Shown one piece after another: positions 45,185 to 56,681 of a DNA stretch of 64,000 bases. The position numbers were made by a program, and so were the translations under genes. The stretch spans positions 1 through 64,000 of the forward strand of contig CALUIV010000002.1 in the NCBI GenBank assembly GCA_944320775.1, given 5' to 3'. The DNA is from an uncultured Paraprevotella sp. (GTDB lineage Bacteria; Bacteroidota; Bacteroidia; Bacteroidales; Bacteroidaceae). The notes beneath the pieces were generated by a model. It was given only the letters and a program-made list of their open reading frames with translations, ran no database searches and was not told the origin of the DNA. Each line of letters starts with the position of its first letter. Position 1 is the first letter of the stretch.

Positions 45185-45215
45185 AGTATTCTTATCTTTT
45201 TTATATTTAATGAAT

Positions 45216-45274
45216 CAGACGACAACAAAGCGGTATGCGATGGCATGATGTCTTTGTCCGTTTGTTGTCGTCTG
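45216..45274 (-). terminator. Inverted repeat after sprA
   Basis: CAGACGACAACAAA (45216-45229) is the perfect complement of TTTGTTGTCGTCTG (45261-45274). It begins 11 nt past the sprA stop on the minus strand; the following A/T-rich sequence has only a weak U-tract. Probably a terminator or an mRNA 3' end. Confidence 0.65.
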
Positions 45275-45284
45275 TTATATATTT

Positions 45285-48200
45285 CTAGCGCGTCAGTGAG
45301 AAACGCATGCTGAAGCCAAAGTCCTGGGTGATGGTCGGGTAGGCGTTCGACGAGAGCAGAGGCATGTTGCGCTGGCGGTCGTAGTAGATGCTCAGTGTCA
45401 TGTATTTGCTCAATGTGTAGTCAGCGCTGAACGAGGCTTTGACGGCCCGGTTGCCGCTTGTCGCTTCGCAAAGTGACGACTGGATGTCACGCGTGATGGA
45501 ACTTTGTGAACGATAAGAGAAATCAAAACTCAGGTTCAGGCTGCGGTTGAATGATGTTTTCGAAGCTGTAGCCTTTTGGTTTTTGTTGTCCTTATTATCT
45601 TCGTTGTTCGTCTGGCTTTTTCCGCGTCGGCGTCGTGGCCCCCACAGATCGCTCAACTTGAAGTCGTTCACCTTGTATCCCCATCCGAATACGATGTCGT
45701 TGCTTCCGGATTCGTTGATCTGTACGGAAGTCATGCTTAGGGTCAGGACTCGGGTCTTTTTATATTCGGCCTTCAGCGTCATGTTATTCTTCAACGTCAC
45801 ATTGAGTCCTACTAATGGTGAGAAACTCTCGTTGATCGACACGCTGCTCACGTCGTACCGACTACTGGGCAGGAAAGTTCCTGTAGTTGTATTTGAGACA
45901 AATCCCAGGTCACCCATATACTGCACCCAACTGCTGAATGTGTTGTATGATCCTACGGAGTAGACACTACGGTAGCCGTGTGTCAGTGTGACACTCCGGA
46001 AGTGGTCCTTGATCCAAGGCAGATTGCCCAGTCCTTTATAGGACAAGCTCCAGTTTGGCATCATCCGCAACAGAGAGGGGAAGATGTCCATGCTGTTACC
46101 GCCGCTATAGGCGGACAGGAATGCCGGAATCAGTACGTCGGCCGAGTATTTGTCGACCGTTCCGTTTTCGGGATTAAAGGTGCCCGTCATACCGGTTCCT
46201 TCCGGATAGGTTCCGCCAGCATAGCGTGCTTCTGCCCGTTGCTGGAATCGGTCCAGACTGTTCTGGAACTTGGCAAACGTCTTACTGAAGTAACCGTTGT
46301 CGGCATTTCCGCTTTTTTCGAAGGCCGATCCGATGGAAATCGTCGTCATGTTGAAACTTCCGCTCTGTGTGGTGGGCATGCCGGCATACATATATTGTAT
46401 GCTGTTGTTCTGCGTGCGTGTACGGGTAGCGGTCAGATCGATTTTCAGGTCGGCAATCGGTTCGAGGGTAGCTTTGAGCTGCAGGTCTTCTGTCAGACTG
46501 GTTACGGCCGGAGTACTGACGTTTTCGTCATTGAGTAGCCAGCCGCGGTTTTGGGCTTTGGTGATGTACTTGTCGTTTACGAAGCCAAAGGCAAAATCAA
46601 GTCCCGGACGTAGTCCGCTGACTGCTGATTGTCCGAGCATATCGCCTACGTCGGGCAGGAATCCCGGCAGCGCCATCGAATATGTGTTGCGGTAGCTCAG
46701 GCTGGCGTTGCGTATCATCATCAGGAAGCGTGCTGCTCCCTGGGCCAGTCCGTACCAGCGCTGTTCTTCGAGTGGGGGAAGTGCCACTACATTGATGCGT
46801 ACTTGCATGCTGTCTCGCCCTGAGATACGGATACTGTTCTGATCGATTTTCTTGAATTTCAGATCATATTTCCGGCCGTCCTTTGTCATGGCAGTTACAC
46901 GGATACGTTTCGTCTTCTGGTTGTGTTTGACAATCAGTTGGGAATCCGGGAACAGACTGATGTCTTTGGCAAATCCTTTGAAAGCCGGATTGGCCTTTTT
47001 GGTACGTGACTGACCGTTGCGGTTGTCGGTAGTTTTCGGGCCCTCTTCCGAAGTCTCATTTCCGGGTGTTTTCTGTTGGGCTGCTTCTTCCGCCCTTTTC
47101 TTTTCTTCTTCCGCTTTTTTCTTTTTGGCATCGGCCTTCTCTTTCGCTTTCTTTTCGCGTTCGGATGCTGCTTTTCGTCGTCCGGATGCAGAAAAACGCT
47201 GATTGGCGTTTTTCAGGAATTCGCTATGATTATAAAGTTTTTCCAGATTCAGGCGGCCGTTTACGTTGATGTTCCGTTCGGAGTTGATGGTGTTGCCCAA
47301 AGTGCTGCCGTCTTCCAACTTGCTACCGCGTACCCAGGAGTAATTGGCCGTATACTTTCCGTCGGCGTTCACCCAGTCGAAACAAGGGATTTTGTTGATG
47401 GGCAGATTATAGGAGCCCGAGAAAGCCTGCTGGTAGTCGAGTGGTGTTCCGAATCCCTTGATACTTTGCCATACAGAGTCTTTCCAAACGGCATAGTCGT
47501 CGGGATAGAGACTCTTGTTGACCGGAACATAAGGTTCTTCGATTTCGGCATGTGTAGCCGATGAGAAACTCAGTTGCAATGTCTTGGTCAGATCCCAACG
47601 GATACTGAATTCACGGTTCCACAGAAAATCCTGTGCAAAACTCAGTGGCAGTGAACTCTGGTCCTGCAGATTGTTGATGTCGCGTTCCTGCAGTTCGTAG
47701 TAGGTACGTGAAATGTCCGTGTTGAACGTCAGATTCTGTGGCAGATAATTCAGTCCGAAATCCTTTAGAATGTCCAGCCATTTGCTTTTCGACTTGATTG
47801 CCTTCTTGAACGGTTCGAGCGGCTTGTAGTTGGGCGAATAGCTGTAGTTCATGCCTCCCTTCCAGGAATTCTCTGTCTCCCAGGCCGTTGTTTCGTTGGC
47901 ATAATAGGAGCTGGCGTGTGCATAGTTAAACGAGAAGTTAGCCGGATCGTACGGCATCGGATGGAGTGGGGTGGCGATTCCCACACGCACGTTGCTCAGA
48001 CTGAAATTCTTGTTTATGGTACGTGTTGTGGTCAGATTGCGCAACGAGTCGCGTTCATGATCAGAACTGCAGGCATCGAATGCATCTTGCAGCAGCATGT
48101 CCGTATCGAGCGGGTTGTATTTCGGATTGATGATTTCCTTGCTGTAAGCATAGTAGAGCGGCAGGCTTACTTTTGCTTTTTCGGGGAAGAGGCGCCCCAG

Positions 48201-51200
48201 TTCGAAACTGGTTGTGATGCTGTAGGTGTAGGTATCCTCGTCGCGTCGTTCGCTGACGCTTTGTTCCAGTCCACCGAATCCGGCCGTAATGACTTGTCCC
48301 TGCAGATTGACGCTACCCAAATCGGAAAGTTGTACGTTCAGGTTTCCTTGTGCTGCCCAGCCACCATCGTTGTTGAATTCCTGCATTCGTAACTCGTTGA
48401 CCCATACTTCAGCCGATTTTACGGCACCGGCGTTATTGCGTACGCCGATCATAATCGTAGTTACTTCGCCCAAGGTCGGGTTACCCATCACGCTGATCCG
48501 GTTGTCTGGTTTGTCGGGGTCGTAATCAGAGAATAGCGTGGTATTGCTGATTTCTCCCCGGCTTCGGGCCTGGTTGCGCCGTTTCTTCAGATCGGTCAAC
48601 AGAGAAAGATCGATGTCGAGCATGTTTTCTGTCGGCCATACCGTCCGGCGGTGGTTCTCGTTCTTTTGAGAATAAGTTCCTTCCGGTGTCAGTTTGAGCG
48701 GAATTTCATATTCGTAGAAATTATTCTTATAGTCTGATCCCAAACGAATGAACACGCTTGTTTCATAATCTTCCAGTGCCGTTACGTCATCGCTGAGTGC
48801 GTTGGCATGGACGAACATCTGCAAATGTTTGTAGCGGCGCATGTCGAGGTTCATATTTTTGTAGACCGCACGTGCATCACCTGTAGCCAGATTCTTGACG
48901 GTAATGGATAAGGCCTGTTCGTTTTCTTCGGCCAGTTGTGACTGGCTCGGATCGACTACGCGGCTGATTGTCGGCGGAACGACATAGTTTACCGGTGTCT
49001 TGTCTCCGTTTTCTTCCAGATTGACGCCCGACATTTCCATCGTACCGGATGTAGCCGGTGCTTCACCCGTGTAAAGCGCCTGTTCGTAAGGACGCCACTG
49101 GCTTTGTACCAGATCGAGTGTGGCCAGACGCATGATGACGGGCTGTTCGAAACCTGTTAAAAACATACGGATGAATCGGATACTTGAAAAATCATAGATG
49201 TCGCCTACTTTTTTCTGATATTCATCTACTGGGATACGGAACAGATACCAGTCTACTTCTTCAGTCTCACCATTGCGCAGTTTGGCACTGGCGTGGCGGC
49301 GGTCTACGATATAGTTGCGGCCTACGACCAGATCTTCCGGCCGGATACTGATGCGGTATTGGTAATACTTTTCGTATTCGTTGAGCGTGTAGTCCTGATT
49401 GATATCTTCTACGTCGGGGGTTGTCTTGTAGGACGTATCATAGGATTCGGGGGAATCTTCGGCTGACCGTGAGTTGCCTTCAGGATTGTTGATACGCTTG
49501 TAACGGTCGAGGATACTCATTTCGACCCGGTCGTAATCGGTGCCGCGATAGTAGTGATAGTCGTCCCCGGCAGGGTCAGCCAGAAGAGAATCAAATACGG
49601 CGGCCGACACTCGTCCCTGTATTGCAGTCAGGAATTCTTTATAAGCTCCGAATTCTTTTTCTTCTTCACTGCTCAATCCGTTCAGACCTACATCTTGCCG
49701 ACGCCGGGCATCCGATTCGTTGTTGAAGGCATAGGTGACACTGGTGGTGGTCGGCACCCGTCCCCAGGCGGTTTCCGTGTAGTAACTGCTGTTGCCGTCG
49801 ACGGGCATACCGCTTTCGAAGAATTTTTTTCCGTCGCGCAGAATGTCCTCGTTCACTTCACCGAGGTTGATGTAGAAATCACCGCCACGTGATGCCGCCG
49901 GATCCTGGCGTGTGTAGATGAACGGATCGAGCATCCAGAATTCGATGTAACCCACATTGGCCGTTTCGAAATCGCTCATGTCGAGTCGGCGCATCATACC
50001 ACCCCAATGTTTTTCTGGCGACGGAAGCCGGCCGTTCTGGTCCAGATTCGGATTCAGGTTGTACGGACCACGCTCCGACGGATAGTAAGCGATGTTCAGT
50101 ACGGAGAGCGACGATGAGGAGGAATAGGTATCCTGGGCTTTGCTCGGATAGAGTTCGCGTTCGGGCACTTCACGCACGTAATGGTTTGACAGTTGGTCCA
50201 GGTCATTTTTGATGTGGGCCGGAGTGAGGGTTGAACTGCGGCGCGTAAAGATCGGGTCTACGTAATACCAGCTTAACAAGGCACGGTTGTAACCTCCGCG
50301 TACATCGTTCATCAGGCTGCTCTCTTCGAAATCCGACGGAACGCTTGAAATCGTCCATGCTGTAGGTTGCATGATGCTGATTCCGTTTTCGGTGGTTTCG
50401 AAATCATCGATATACGAAGCGGCTCCCTGCACGTTGCGGTTCTGTCCGGCAATAAGTTGGGCAAACTCGCCTGTGAAGCTGATCATTGATGGCGCAGTAC
50501 ACTGCACGAGGGGTAGACGGTCGATAAGGTTGGTCAACCACTGGCTCTCGCGTTTCCACGACAGATTGGCACCCCATAGTGTGTTACGCAAGGGTTCTTC
50601 ACCCATATTCACTTTGCTGGTGAGCGGTTGCTCGTTCAGGTACATCACCGTACCGCCTACGGTAAAATCCTTCGAAAAATCATATTGCAGGTTCAGTCCG
50701 AGCATGGTTTTGCGTTGCATGCCATAATTGTCGTTACTTTCCAGACTGACACTGACATTTGTGCCTGCATCGATAATACTTTGATTGATGATGGTTACAC
50801 GCCCCATCGCGTAGTCGACTACATAGTCCGTGTTTTCTGCAAGTGTAGCGCCTCCGGCTGTTACGACAACCGATCCTTGCGGTATGTTCATGGCGCCCAG
50901 GTCAATCTCGGCTCCTCCCGATCCTTTGTATTCGCCGGAAAGCATGTACTTGTCCAATTCAGCCATTTGTTTGGCTATTGTTTTGGTGGAATCATAAAGT
51001 GCGTCGAAACAGTATTTTTCGGCCAGTAGTTCGCTGCCTAACCACTCGCGTAAATGACTTCCGAACGGTTCTACTACAGGAAAATAGATACGCCCACGGC
51101 TGATTGTGTATCCTTCAAGATAGTCGAATTGTCCGTTCGGGTTCGGATTATTCTTGGCATCGAGCCGGTCCAGATTCATGGCACGTAACAGGGTTGTATT

Positions 51201-52901
51201 TTTGAGTTGTTCCTCGGGCAGATAAGTGAGCCATGTACCCGAAGAGTCGCTCCGGTATTTGATGTCTAGTTTGAAATTTTCGGACTGGGTTGATGAAGCT
51301 CCCAGGCTGTAGACGTTTTTCATCATCAGGTCCCAGTTGCTTTGAGACGGTGTTGACGATGTGTTTTTCAATGCTTTTACATAGAGTGTCTGTGCATTGT
51401 CGGTCAGGTCGGTTGAGAATTCACCCACCTGATAGGTCGTACCGCCATAAGTATATTCGAAAGCTACTGCCAACACTTCGTCTGGCTGCAAGGTGAAGTG
51501 GAGCGACACATAGCCCAATGCTTCATTGACCGTATATTCCGATGATGACAATTTTCGTGCGCTTTGGAGTTTTTCATAATCCGTTCCTCCCCGGAATCCC
51601 GGCAAGGCATCAAGAACCTGTGTGGTCTGGCTGATGTCGCGTGCTGCGGCACAGTCGGTCAACAGGGTTTCGTAAAGGGTATTAGCCCGGTTTTCAGGAA
51701 CGTTGCGTCCCGTAGGAGTCCAGGCTGTGTTACCGATGCGTTCCGGTTCGCCCAAGTCGGTCAGCGCGGCCAGGTTACGGTTGTCTTGTGTCTGTCCCGT
51801 TTTGTTTGTCACCCAAAGTTCAATACGTTTTATCGTGATGCCCGATGCGATGTTGGGGGCTTGTTTCATGTACTGGTCGTAACGCTCGCGGAAAAAGTGC
51901 GCCAGGAAGAAGTGACGGTTTTCTTCGTAGTCAGTGGCTGAGATTTCATAATCAGTCAGCTGAACGCCGCCTTTTGATGAGACGGTCTTAGACGATGATT
52001 TTTTCTGGGAAACTACGGCCTGCATCTTCAATCGTCCGAACTGCAGATCGGTTCGGATACCGAATAGTGAGGCCGAACCTTGAATCAGTGATGATGCGGC
52101 TGGAAGTGATACATTACCAGCTTCTACGAGTTTAATGATTTCGTCTTCCTTACCTTCGTATTTCAGTTTGAGTGCCTGTGCATCAACATCGAAGGTCGAC
52201 TCGGTGTTGTAGTTCAGGTTCATGGCTACTTTGTCACCTACACTACCTTTCATGCTCAGGTTGATCTTTTCATCGAAATCGAATCCGAATGTGCGTCGTC
52301 GGTTTGTGGCGAGCGAAGGATTGTCGGTCTTCTTCATGTTGGCACCGATTTTCAGTTCGGCCGATCCTTGCGTTTTGATCTGTACACCGCCCGGTCCGAA
52401 GATTTTTTCGGCCGGACCGAGATCGAACTGCATGTTGGTGAAGTCGAATTTGTTTTTGCCTTCACTTTCGAATTCTTCGCGGTTTTTCTGACGATAATAG
52501 CGTTCGAGCGAACGTTGCAGTGTCCAGCGCTGGTATTCTTCTGATGAGAGGATCAGTGGGGCATTCAGGTAACTGTCTCCCAAACGTGTACCGATAATGT
52601 AATTACCCGATGTTTCGTCGTAGATGGTGTCGGGAGTCAGATTATCGGGCGTACGCAAATCCATGGTTTTTGGGTTCAGGTCGTCTAAAGATTGAGGTGT
52701 CGTTTTTCGTACGGAAAAACGTGGCCGGGCTGTTGTATCCGGTTCGGCTGTGCTGGGCAGTGCCGATAAAATTGCATCTGTTGGTGCCGTAAGTTGTATT
52801 GGTTCTGTTTTGCCGACGGCACGAACTCCTTCTGCCACCCCGATTTGAAGGATGGCCAGCAAAAGCAGCAAATGAAATATTTTTTGTGTCGGTTTGTTCA
52901 T
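45285..52901 (-). CDS. sprA: Cell-surface protein SprA (T9SS outer-membrane translocon component)
   Basis: Giant outer-membrane protein of 2538 residues, homologous to Flavobacterium SprA and Porphyromonas Sov, the very large beta-barrel through which type IX cargo leaves the cell. The signal peptide spans residues 1-28. Recognised features are the repeated SprA N-terminal-type segments (LDVFGSHLR-like blocks such as YFPVVEPFGSHLREWLG), numerous alternating amphipathic strands, and a C-terminal strand ending in an aromatic-rich GFSMRFSLTR. Residues about 1900-1975 form a very Lys/Glu-rich insertion, odd for a barrel. Other T9SS genes are not in this window, and gut Bacteroidales often keep sprA without the rest. 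It lies 39 nt downstream of ruvA. Confidence 0.93.
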   Translation of the reverse strand: MNKPTQKIFHLLLLLAILQIGVAEGVRAVGKTEPIQLTAPTDAILSALPSTAEPDTTARPRFSVRKTTPQSLDDLNPKTMDLRTPDNLTPDTIYDETSGNYIIGTRLGDSYLNAPLILSSEEYQRWTLQRSLERYYRQKNREEFESEGKNKFDFTNMQFDLGPAEKIFGPGGVQIKTQGSAELKIGANMKKTDNPSLATNRRRTFGFDFDEKINLSMKGSVGDKVAMNLNYNTESTFDVDAQALKLKYEGKEDEIIKLVEAGNVSLPAASSLIQGSASLFGIRTDLQFGRLKMQAVVSQKKSSSKTVSSKGGVQLTDYEISATDYEENRHFFLAHFFRERYDQYMKQAPNIASGITIKRIELWVTNKTGQTQDNRNLAALTDLGEPERIGNTAWTPTGRNVPENRANTLYETLLTDCAAARDISQTTQVLDALPGFRGGTDYEKLQSARKLSSSEYTVNEALGYVSLHFTLQPDEVLAVAFEYTYGGTTYQVGEFSTDLTDNAQTLYVKALKNTSSTPSQSNWDLMMKNVYSLGASSTQSENFKLDIKYRSDSSGTWLTYLPEEQLKNTTLLRAMNLDRLDAKNNPNPNGQFDYLEGYTISRGRIYFPVVEPFGSHLREWLGSELLAEKYCFDALYDSTKTIAKQMAELDKYMLSGEYKGSGGAEIDLGAMNIPQGSVVVTAGGATLAENTDYVVDYAMGRVTIINQSIIDAGTNVSVSLESNDNYGMQRKTMLGLNLQYDFSKDFTVGGTVMYLNEQPLTSKVNMGEEPLRNTLWGANLSWKRESQWLTNLIDRLPLVQCTAPSMISFTGEFAQLIAGQNRNVQGAASYIDDFETTENGISIMQPTAWTISSVPSDFEESSLMNDVRGGYNRALLSWYYVDPIFTRRSSTLTPAHIKNDLDQLSNHYVREVPERELYPSKAQDTYSSSSSLSVLNIAYYPSERGPYNLNPNLDQNGRLPSPEKHWGGMMRRLDMSDFETANVGYIEFWMLDPFIYTRQDPAASRGGDFYINLGEVNEDILRDGKKFFESGMPVDGNSSYYTETAWGRVPTTTSVTYAFNNESDARRRQDVGLNGLSSEEEKEFGAYKEFLTAIQGRVSAAVFDSLLADPAGDDYHYYRGTDYDRVEMSILDRYKRINNPEGNSRSAEDSPESYDTSYKTTPDVEDINQDYTLNEYEKYYQYRISIRPEDLVVGRNYIVDRRHASAKLRNGETEEVDWYLFRIPVDEYQKKVGDIYDFSSIRFIRMFLTGFEQPVIMRLATLDLVQSQWRPYEQALYTGEAPATSGTMEMSGVNLEENGDKTPVNYVVPPTISRVVDPSQSQLAEENEQALSITVKNLATGDARAVYKNMNLDMRRYKHLQMFVHANALSDDVTALEDYETSVFIRLGSDYKNNFYEYEIPLKLTPEGTYSQKNENHRRTVWPTENMLDIDLSLLTDLKKRRNQARSRGEISNTTLFSDYDPDKPDNRISVMGNPTLGEVTTIMIGVRNNAGAVKSAEVWVNELRMQEFNNDGGWAAQGNLNVQLSDLGSVNLQGQVITAGFGGLEQSVSERRDEDTYTYSITTSFELGRLFPEKAKVSLPLYYAYSKEIINPKYNPLDTDMLLQDAFDACSSDHERDSLRNLTTTRTINKNFSLSNVRVGIATPLHPMPYDPANFSFNYAHASSYYANETTAWETENSWKGGMNYSYSPNYKPLEPFKKAIKSKSKWLDILKDFGLNYLPQNLTFNTDISRTYYELQERDINNLQDQSSLPLSFAQDFLWNREFSIRWDLTKTLQLSFSSATHAEIEEPYVPVNKSLYPDDYAVWKDSVWQSIKGFGTPLDYQQAFSGSYNLPINKIPCFDWVNADGKYTANYSWVRGSKLEDGSTLGNTINSERNINVNGRLNLEKLYNHSEFLKNANQRFSASGRRKAASEREKKAKEKADAKKKKAEEEKKRAEEAAQQKTPGNETSEEGPKTTDNRNGQSRTKKANPAFKGFAKDISLFPDSQLIVKHNQKTKRIRVTAMTKDGRKYDLKFKKIDQNSIRISGRDSMQVRINVVALPPLEEQRWYGLAQGAARFLMMIRNASLSYRNTYSMALPGFLPDVGDMLGQSAVSGLRPGLDFAFGFVNDKYITKAQNRGWLLNDENVSTPAVTSLTEDLQLKATLEPIADLKIDLTATRTRTQNNSIQYMYAGMPTTQSGSFNMTTISIGSAFEKSGNADNGYFSKTFAKFQNSLDRFQQRAEARYAGGTYPEGTGMTGTFNPENGTVDKYSADVLIPAFLSAYSGGNSMDIFPSLLRMMPNWSLSYKGLGNLPWIKDHFRSVTLTHGYRSVYSVGSYNTFSSWVQYMGDLGFVSNTTTGTFLPSSRYDVSSVSINESFSPLVGLNVTLKNNMTLKAEYKKTRVLTLSMTSVQINESGSNDIVFGWGYKVNDFKLSDLWGPRRRRGKSQTNNEDNKDNKNQKATASKTSFNRSLNLSFDFSYRSQSSITRDIQSSLCEATSGNRAVKASFSADYTLSKYMTLSIYYDRQRNMPLLSSNAYPTITQDFGFSMRFSLTR

Positions 52902-52940
52902 TGGTTTTATCGGGCATACAAAAAACTGGTCTGAAACGGT

Positions 52941-53540
52941 TTAAAGACGTTTCAGTGCCTGTTTGATGACTTGTTCTACGGGGAGATCCGGCGATTCTTT
53001 CAACAGGCCGTTGACTACTTTTTGTGATGCTGCCGGAGCAAACCCCAGCATGGTGAGTGCGGCCAAAGCTTCTTCGGCCACAGCAGAACGCTGTGGAGTT
53101 ACCGTAGGCATGTTCGGTATGTTTTCTGTAGTCAGTCCTGATTGGGCAATCTTGTCCTTAAGGTCTACAATGATGCGCTGCGCTGTTTTCAGGCCGATAC
53201 CCTTGACTGTTTTGAGCAATTTTTCATTGCCGCTCCCGATGACATCGCACAGTTCGGAGGGAGTCAGAGCAGAAAGAATCATGCGGGCTGTACCGCCACC
53301 GATGCCTGGTACGCTGATGAGCAACAGAAAGAGTTCGCGTTCCTGACGGGTAGCAAATCCGAAAAGCTGATAGGCATCTTCGCGTATCGCCTCATAGGCA
53401 TAGAGCTTGATGTCGGTTTTACCCTGAAGGGCAGAATAAGTGTTTAACGAAATACTTAATGCATAACCAACACCATTACAGTCAATAACTGCCTGAGTAG
53501 GTGTTAGTTCGTCTAGTTTTCCTTTGATATATTCAATCAT
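52941..53540 (-). CDS. ruvA: Holliday junction branch migration protein RuvA
   Basis: RuvA of 199 residues, the tetrameric junction-binding subunit that directs the RuvB motor. Domain I (1-62) begins [28 protein letters not shown]. Domain II has the two helix-hairpin-helix motifs [16 protein letters not shown] and [16 protein letters not shown]. Domain III (about 145-199) is the mobile RuvB-binding bundle. The stop is 39 nt before sprA, an association seen across Bacteroidales. A -7-like element on the minus strand at 53618-53625 (TAATTTTG) can drive both genes. Confidence 0.96.
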   Translation of the reverse strand: MIEYIKGKLDELTPTQAVIDCNGVGYALSISLNTYSALQGKTDIKLYAYEAIREDAYQLFGFATRQERELFLLLISVPGIGGGTARMILSALTPSELCDVIGSGNEKLLKTVKGIGLKTAQRIIVDLKDKIAQSGLTTENIPNMPTVTPQRSAVAEEALAALTMLGFAPAASQKVVNGLLKESPDLPVEQVIKQALKRL

Positions 53541-53617
53541 GAAAGTTCTATACTATATGTTGATGTGTTAATACTTTATTTTAACGTCTGTTTTATATGA
53601 AATATTGTGTTGGCTTG

Positions 53618-53625
53618 CAAAATTA
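53618..53625 (-). promoter_or_regulatory. -7 promoter element of ruvA-sprA
   Basis: The minus strand reads TAATTTTG, a consensus -7 element, about 78 nt upstream of the ruvA ATG. Confidence 0.45.
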
Positions 53626-53677
53626 GTAAAAAGGAAATGATGCAGACAGGAATATCAGATTATTTTGCAGTGCTCGG

Positions 53678-54610
53678 TTATATTGACTGTTTTTCATGAA
53701 TACTGTTGGCTTTTTCTTCACTTATATGAACTTCCTGGGCATATGTTTTCATCATTTCCAATAGTTTTTCTGCCAGAATGGATTGCCGTTTTCCTTTTAA
53801 AAAAAGTAACGAAGCATGCATGCATTCAGAGATACCTTTGATGGGGATTGCCTTTAGATCCGGATTGTTGCGTGTACTGTCTTTTGAAAGAATTGAAATC
53901 CAAGGTCCTCGATGCAACAGATCCAGTATGACAGGCGTACTGTTGATTTCCAGCTGCGGACGGACTTTAATGTTGTTTTGCTGTAGCATCCGGTCTATAA
54001 TTTGTCGGGTATAGATGCCATGTGGAAATAAAATCAGTGGGTGATTGACAATGTCTTCCAATGAAAATGATTTTCGGATAGAGACGGGATGATCTTTGTG
54101 GGCAACAATACAGAGAGGAGGATTGTTGAATTCACGAACTTCGATCAGTGGTGGAATATTATCTGGTTTGTAAGTAACGGCAAAATCTAAATTGTTGGCA
54201 TTGATCTGTTCTACTAATTCAAGTATAGAATGTGAATAAAAGATAGACAACTGTGCCTGTGGGAATGTTTTGGTGAAGTTCTTGATGCAGGCATTCAACA
54301 CTACCGACGAGCTGTAGATAACCCCTACACGGACACGTCCCGTGTAGATATGCTGCATCTCTTTTAATTTTTCTATACCATTATTTGTTTCTGATATGGC
54401 TCTTCGGGCATATTCTAGAAACGTTTTTCCGGCGTCAGTCAGGTATATGCGTTTTCCTACGCGATCAAATAACTTGGTGCCGAGTTCGTCTTCCAATTGT
54501 TTTATGCTCAGTGAAAGTGTACTTTGTGTGATAAACAAAGCCTTTGCCGCTTCGGTAAAAGAAAGGTAGTCGGCTAATGTTGAGAAGTATTTTAAAGGAG
54601 TTAGTTCCAT
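53678..54610 (-). CDS. LysR-family transcriptional regulator
   Basis: LTTR of 310 residues. The N-terminal winged helix-turn-helix is at 1-60 (LKYFSTLADYLSFTEAAKALFITQSTLSLSIKQLEDELGTKLFDR), followed by a linker helix and an effector-binding domain (about 90-295). No OxyR-type redox Cys pair is visible, so the inducer is unknown; the CynR/CysB-like general class is the best that can be said. The ATG at 54610 gives the standard family start. It is divergent from the ATP synthase operon and could act on that shared 287-nt region, though LTTR genes are often unrelated to the neighbour. Confidence 0.9.
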   Translation of the reverse strand: MELTPLKYFSTLADYLSFTEAAKALFITQSTLSLSIKQLEDELGTKLFDRVGKRIYLTDAGKTFLEYARRAISETNNGIEKLKEMQHIYTGRVRVGVIYSSSVVLNACIKNFTKTFPQAQLSIFYSHSILELVEQINANNLDFAVTYKPDNIPPLIEVREFNNPPLCIVAHKDHPVSIRKSFSLEDIVNHPLILFPHGIYTRQIIDRMLQQNNIKVRPQLEINSTPVILDLLHRGPWISILSKDSTRNNPDLKAIPIKGISECMHASLLFLKGKRQSILAEKLLEMMKTYAQEVHISEEKANSIHEKQSI

Positions 54611-54649
54611 AAGTTTTTTCAATAATAACAATGAAAATAATTAATTCTG

Positions 54650-54685
54650 CAAATTTAATCAAAAAAGAAAAATCAGCTAATTTTG
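54650..54685. promoter_or_regulatory. Divergent -7 elements between the LysR gene and the atp operon
   Basis: The minus strand reads TAAATTTG at 54657-54650 for the LysR gene, and the plus strand reads TAATTTTG at 54678-54685 for the atp operon. The latter implies a leader of about 205 nt before atpD. The leader contains three ATAAGG repeats (about 54733-54758). Confidence 0.45.
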
Positions 54686-54875
54686 CCCGAGAAATAAATG
54701 ATACAGTTTCTGTATTCAAGTATTATTAGGTAATAAGGTATAATAAGGATAAGGTAAAGAGTCGGTGCAGAACAAGCAGGATTGCTTTTCTGTGTGGGTC
54801 GTCTGTGGATGATCTTTTTCTGCCTGAAGACATTTGTCATCCTTTATATGGTTTTGAATGGTATATTGAAAATAA

Positions 54876-56420
<1,545 letters not shown>

Positions 56421-56429
56421 GGAAGATTT

Positions 56430-56681
56430 ATGGGAAAGGATAATATTCAGCTGACAGTTGTCTCGCCCGAACAAGTCCTGTTTGATGGATTGGTGCGTTA
56501 TGTGCAGCTTCCGGGGGTTAGCGGTTCATTTTCCGTCGTGTTCGGTCATGCGCCGTTGCTCACGATCTTAACTGAAGGTCAGATTCAGTTCAAGTCTGCG
56601 GGAGTTACCCGCAAGATTTCGCTCCGGTCGGGATTTGTGTCAGTAGGTAACAATCAAGTATCCATTTGTTTAGAACAATGA
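56430..56681 (+). CDS. atpC: ATP synthase F1 subunit epsilon (short form)
   Basis: Epsilon of 83 residues, made only of the N-terminal beta-sandwich (LTVVSPEQVLFDGLVRYVQLPGVSGSFSV through RSGFVSVGNNQVSICLE). The C-terminal helical hairpin that blocks ATP hydrolysis in other bacteria (full length about 135) is missing. This short form is usual in Bacteroidota. It implies that epsilon joins the central stalk but does not inhibit, so hydrolysis must be controlled otherwise. It starts 9 nt after atpD and its stop overlaps the next ATG (ATGA). Confidence 0.93.
   Translation: MGKDNIQLTVVSPEQVLFDGLVRYVQLPGVSGSFSVVFGHAPLLTILTEGQIQFKSAGVTRKISLRSGFVSVGNNQVSICLEQ

Noticed and set aside
53678..54610. 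OxyR identity for the LysR regulator
   Set aside because: No OxyR-type redox cysteine pair is visible, so only the family name is supported.
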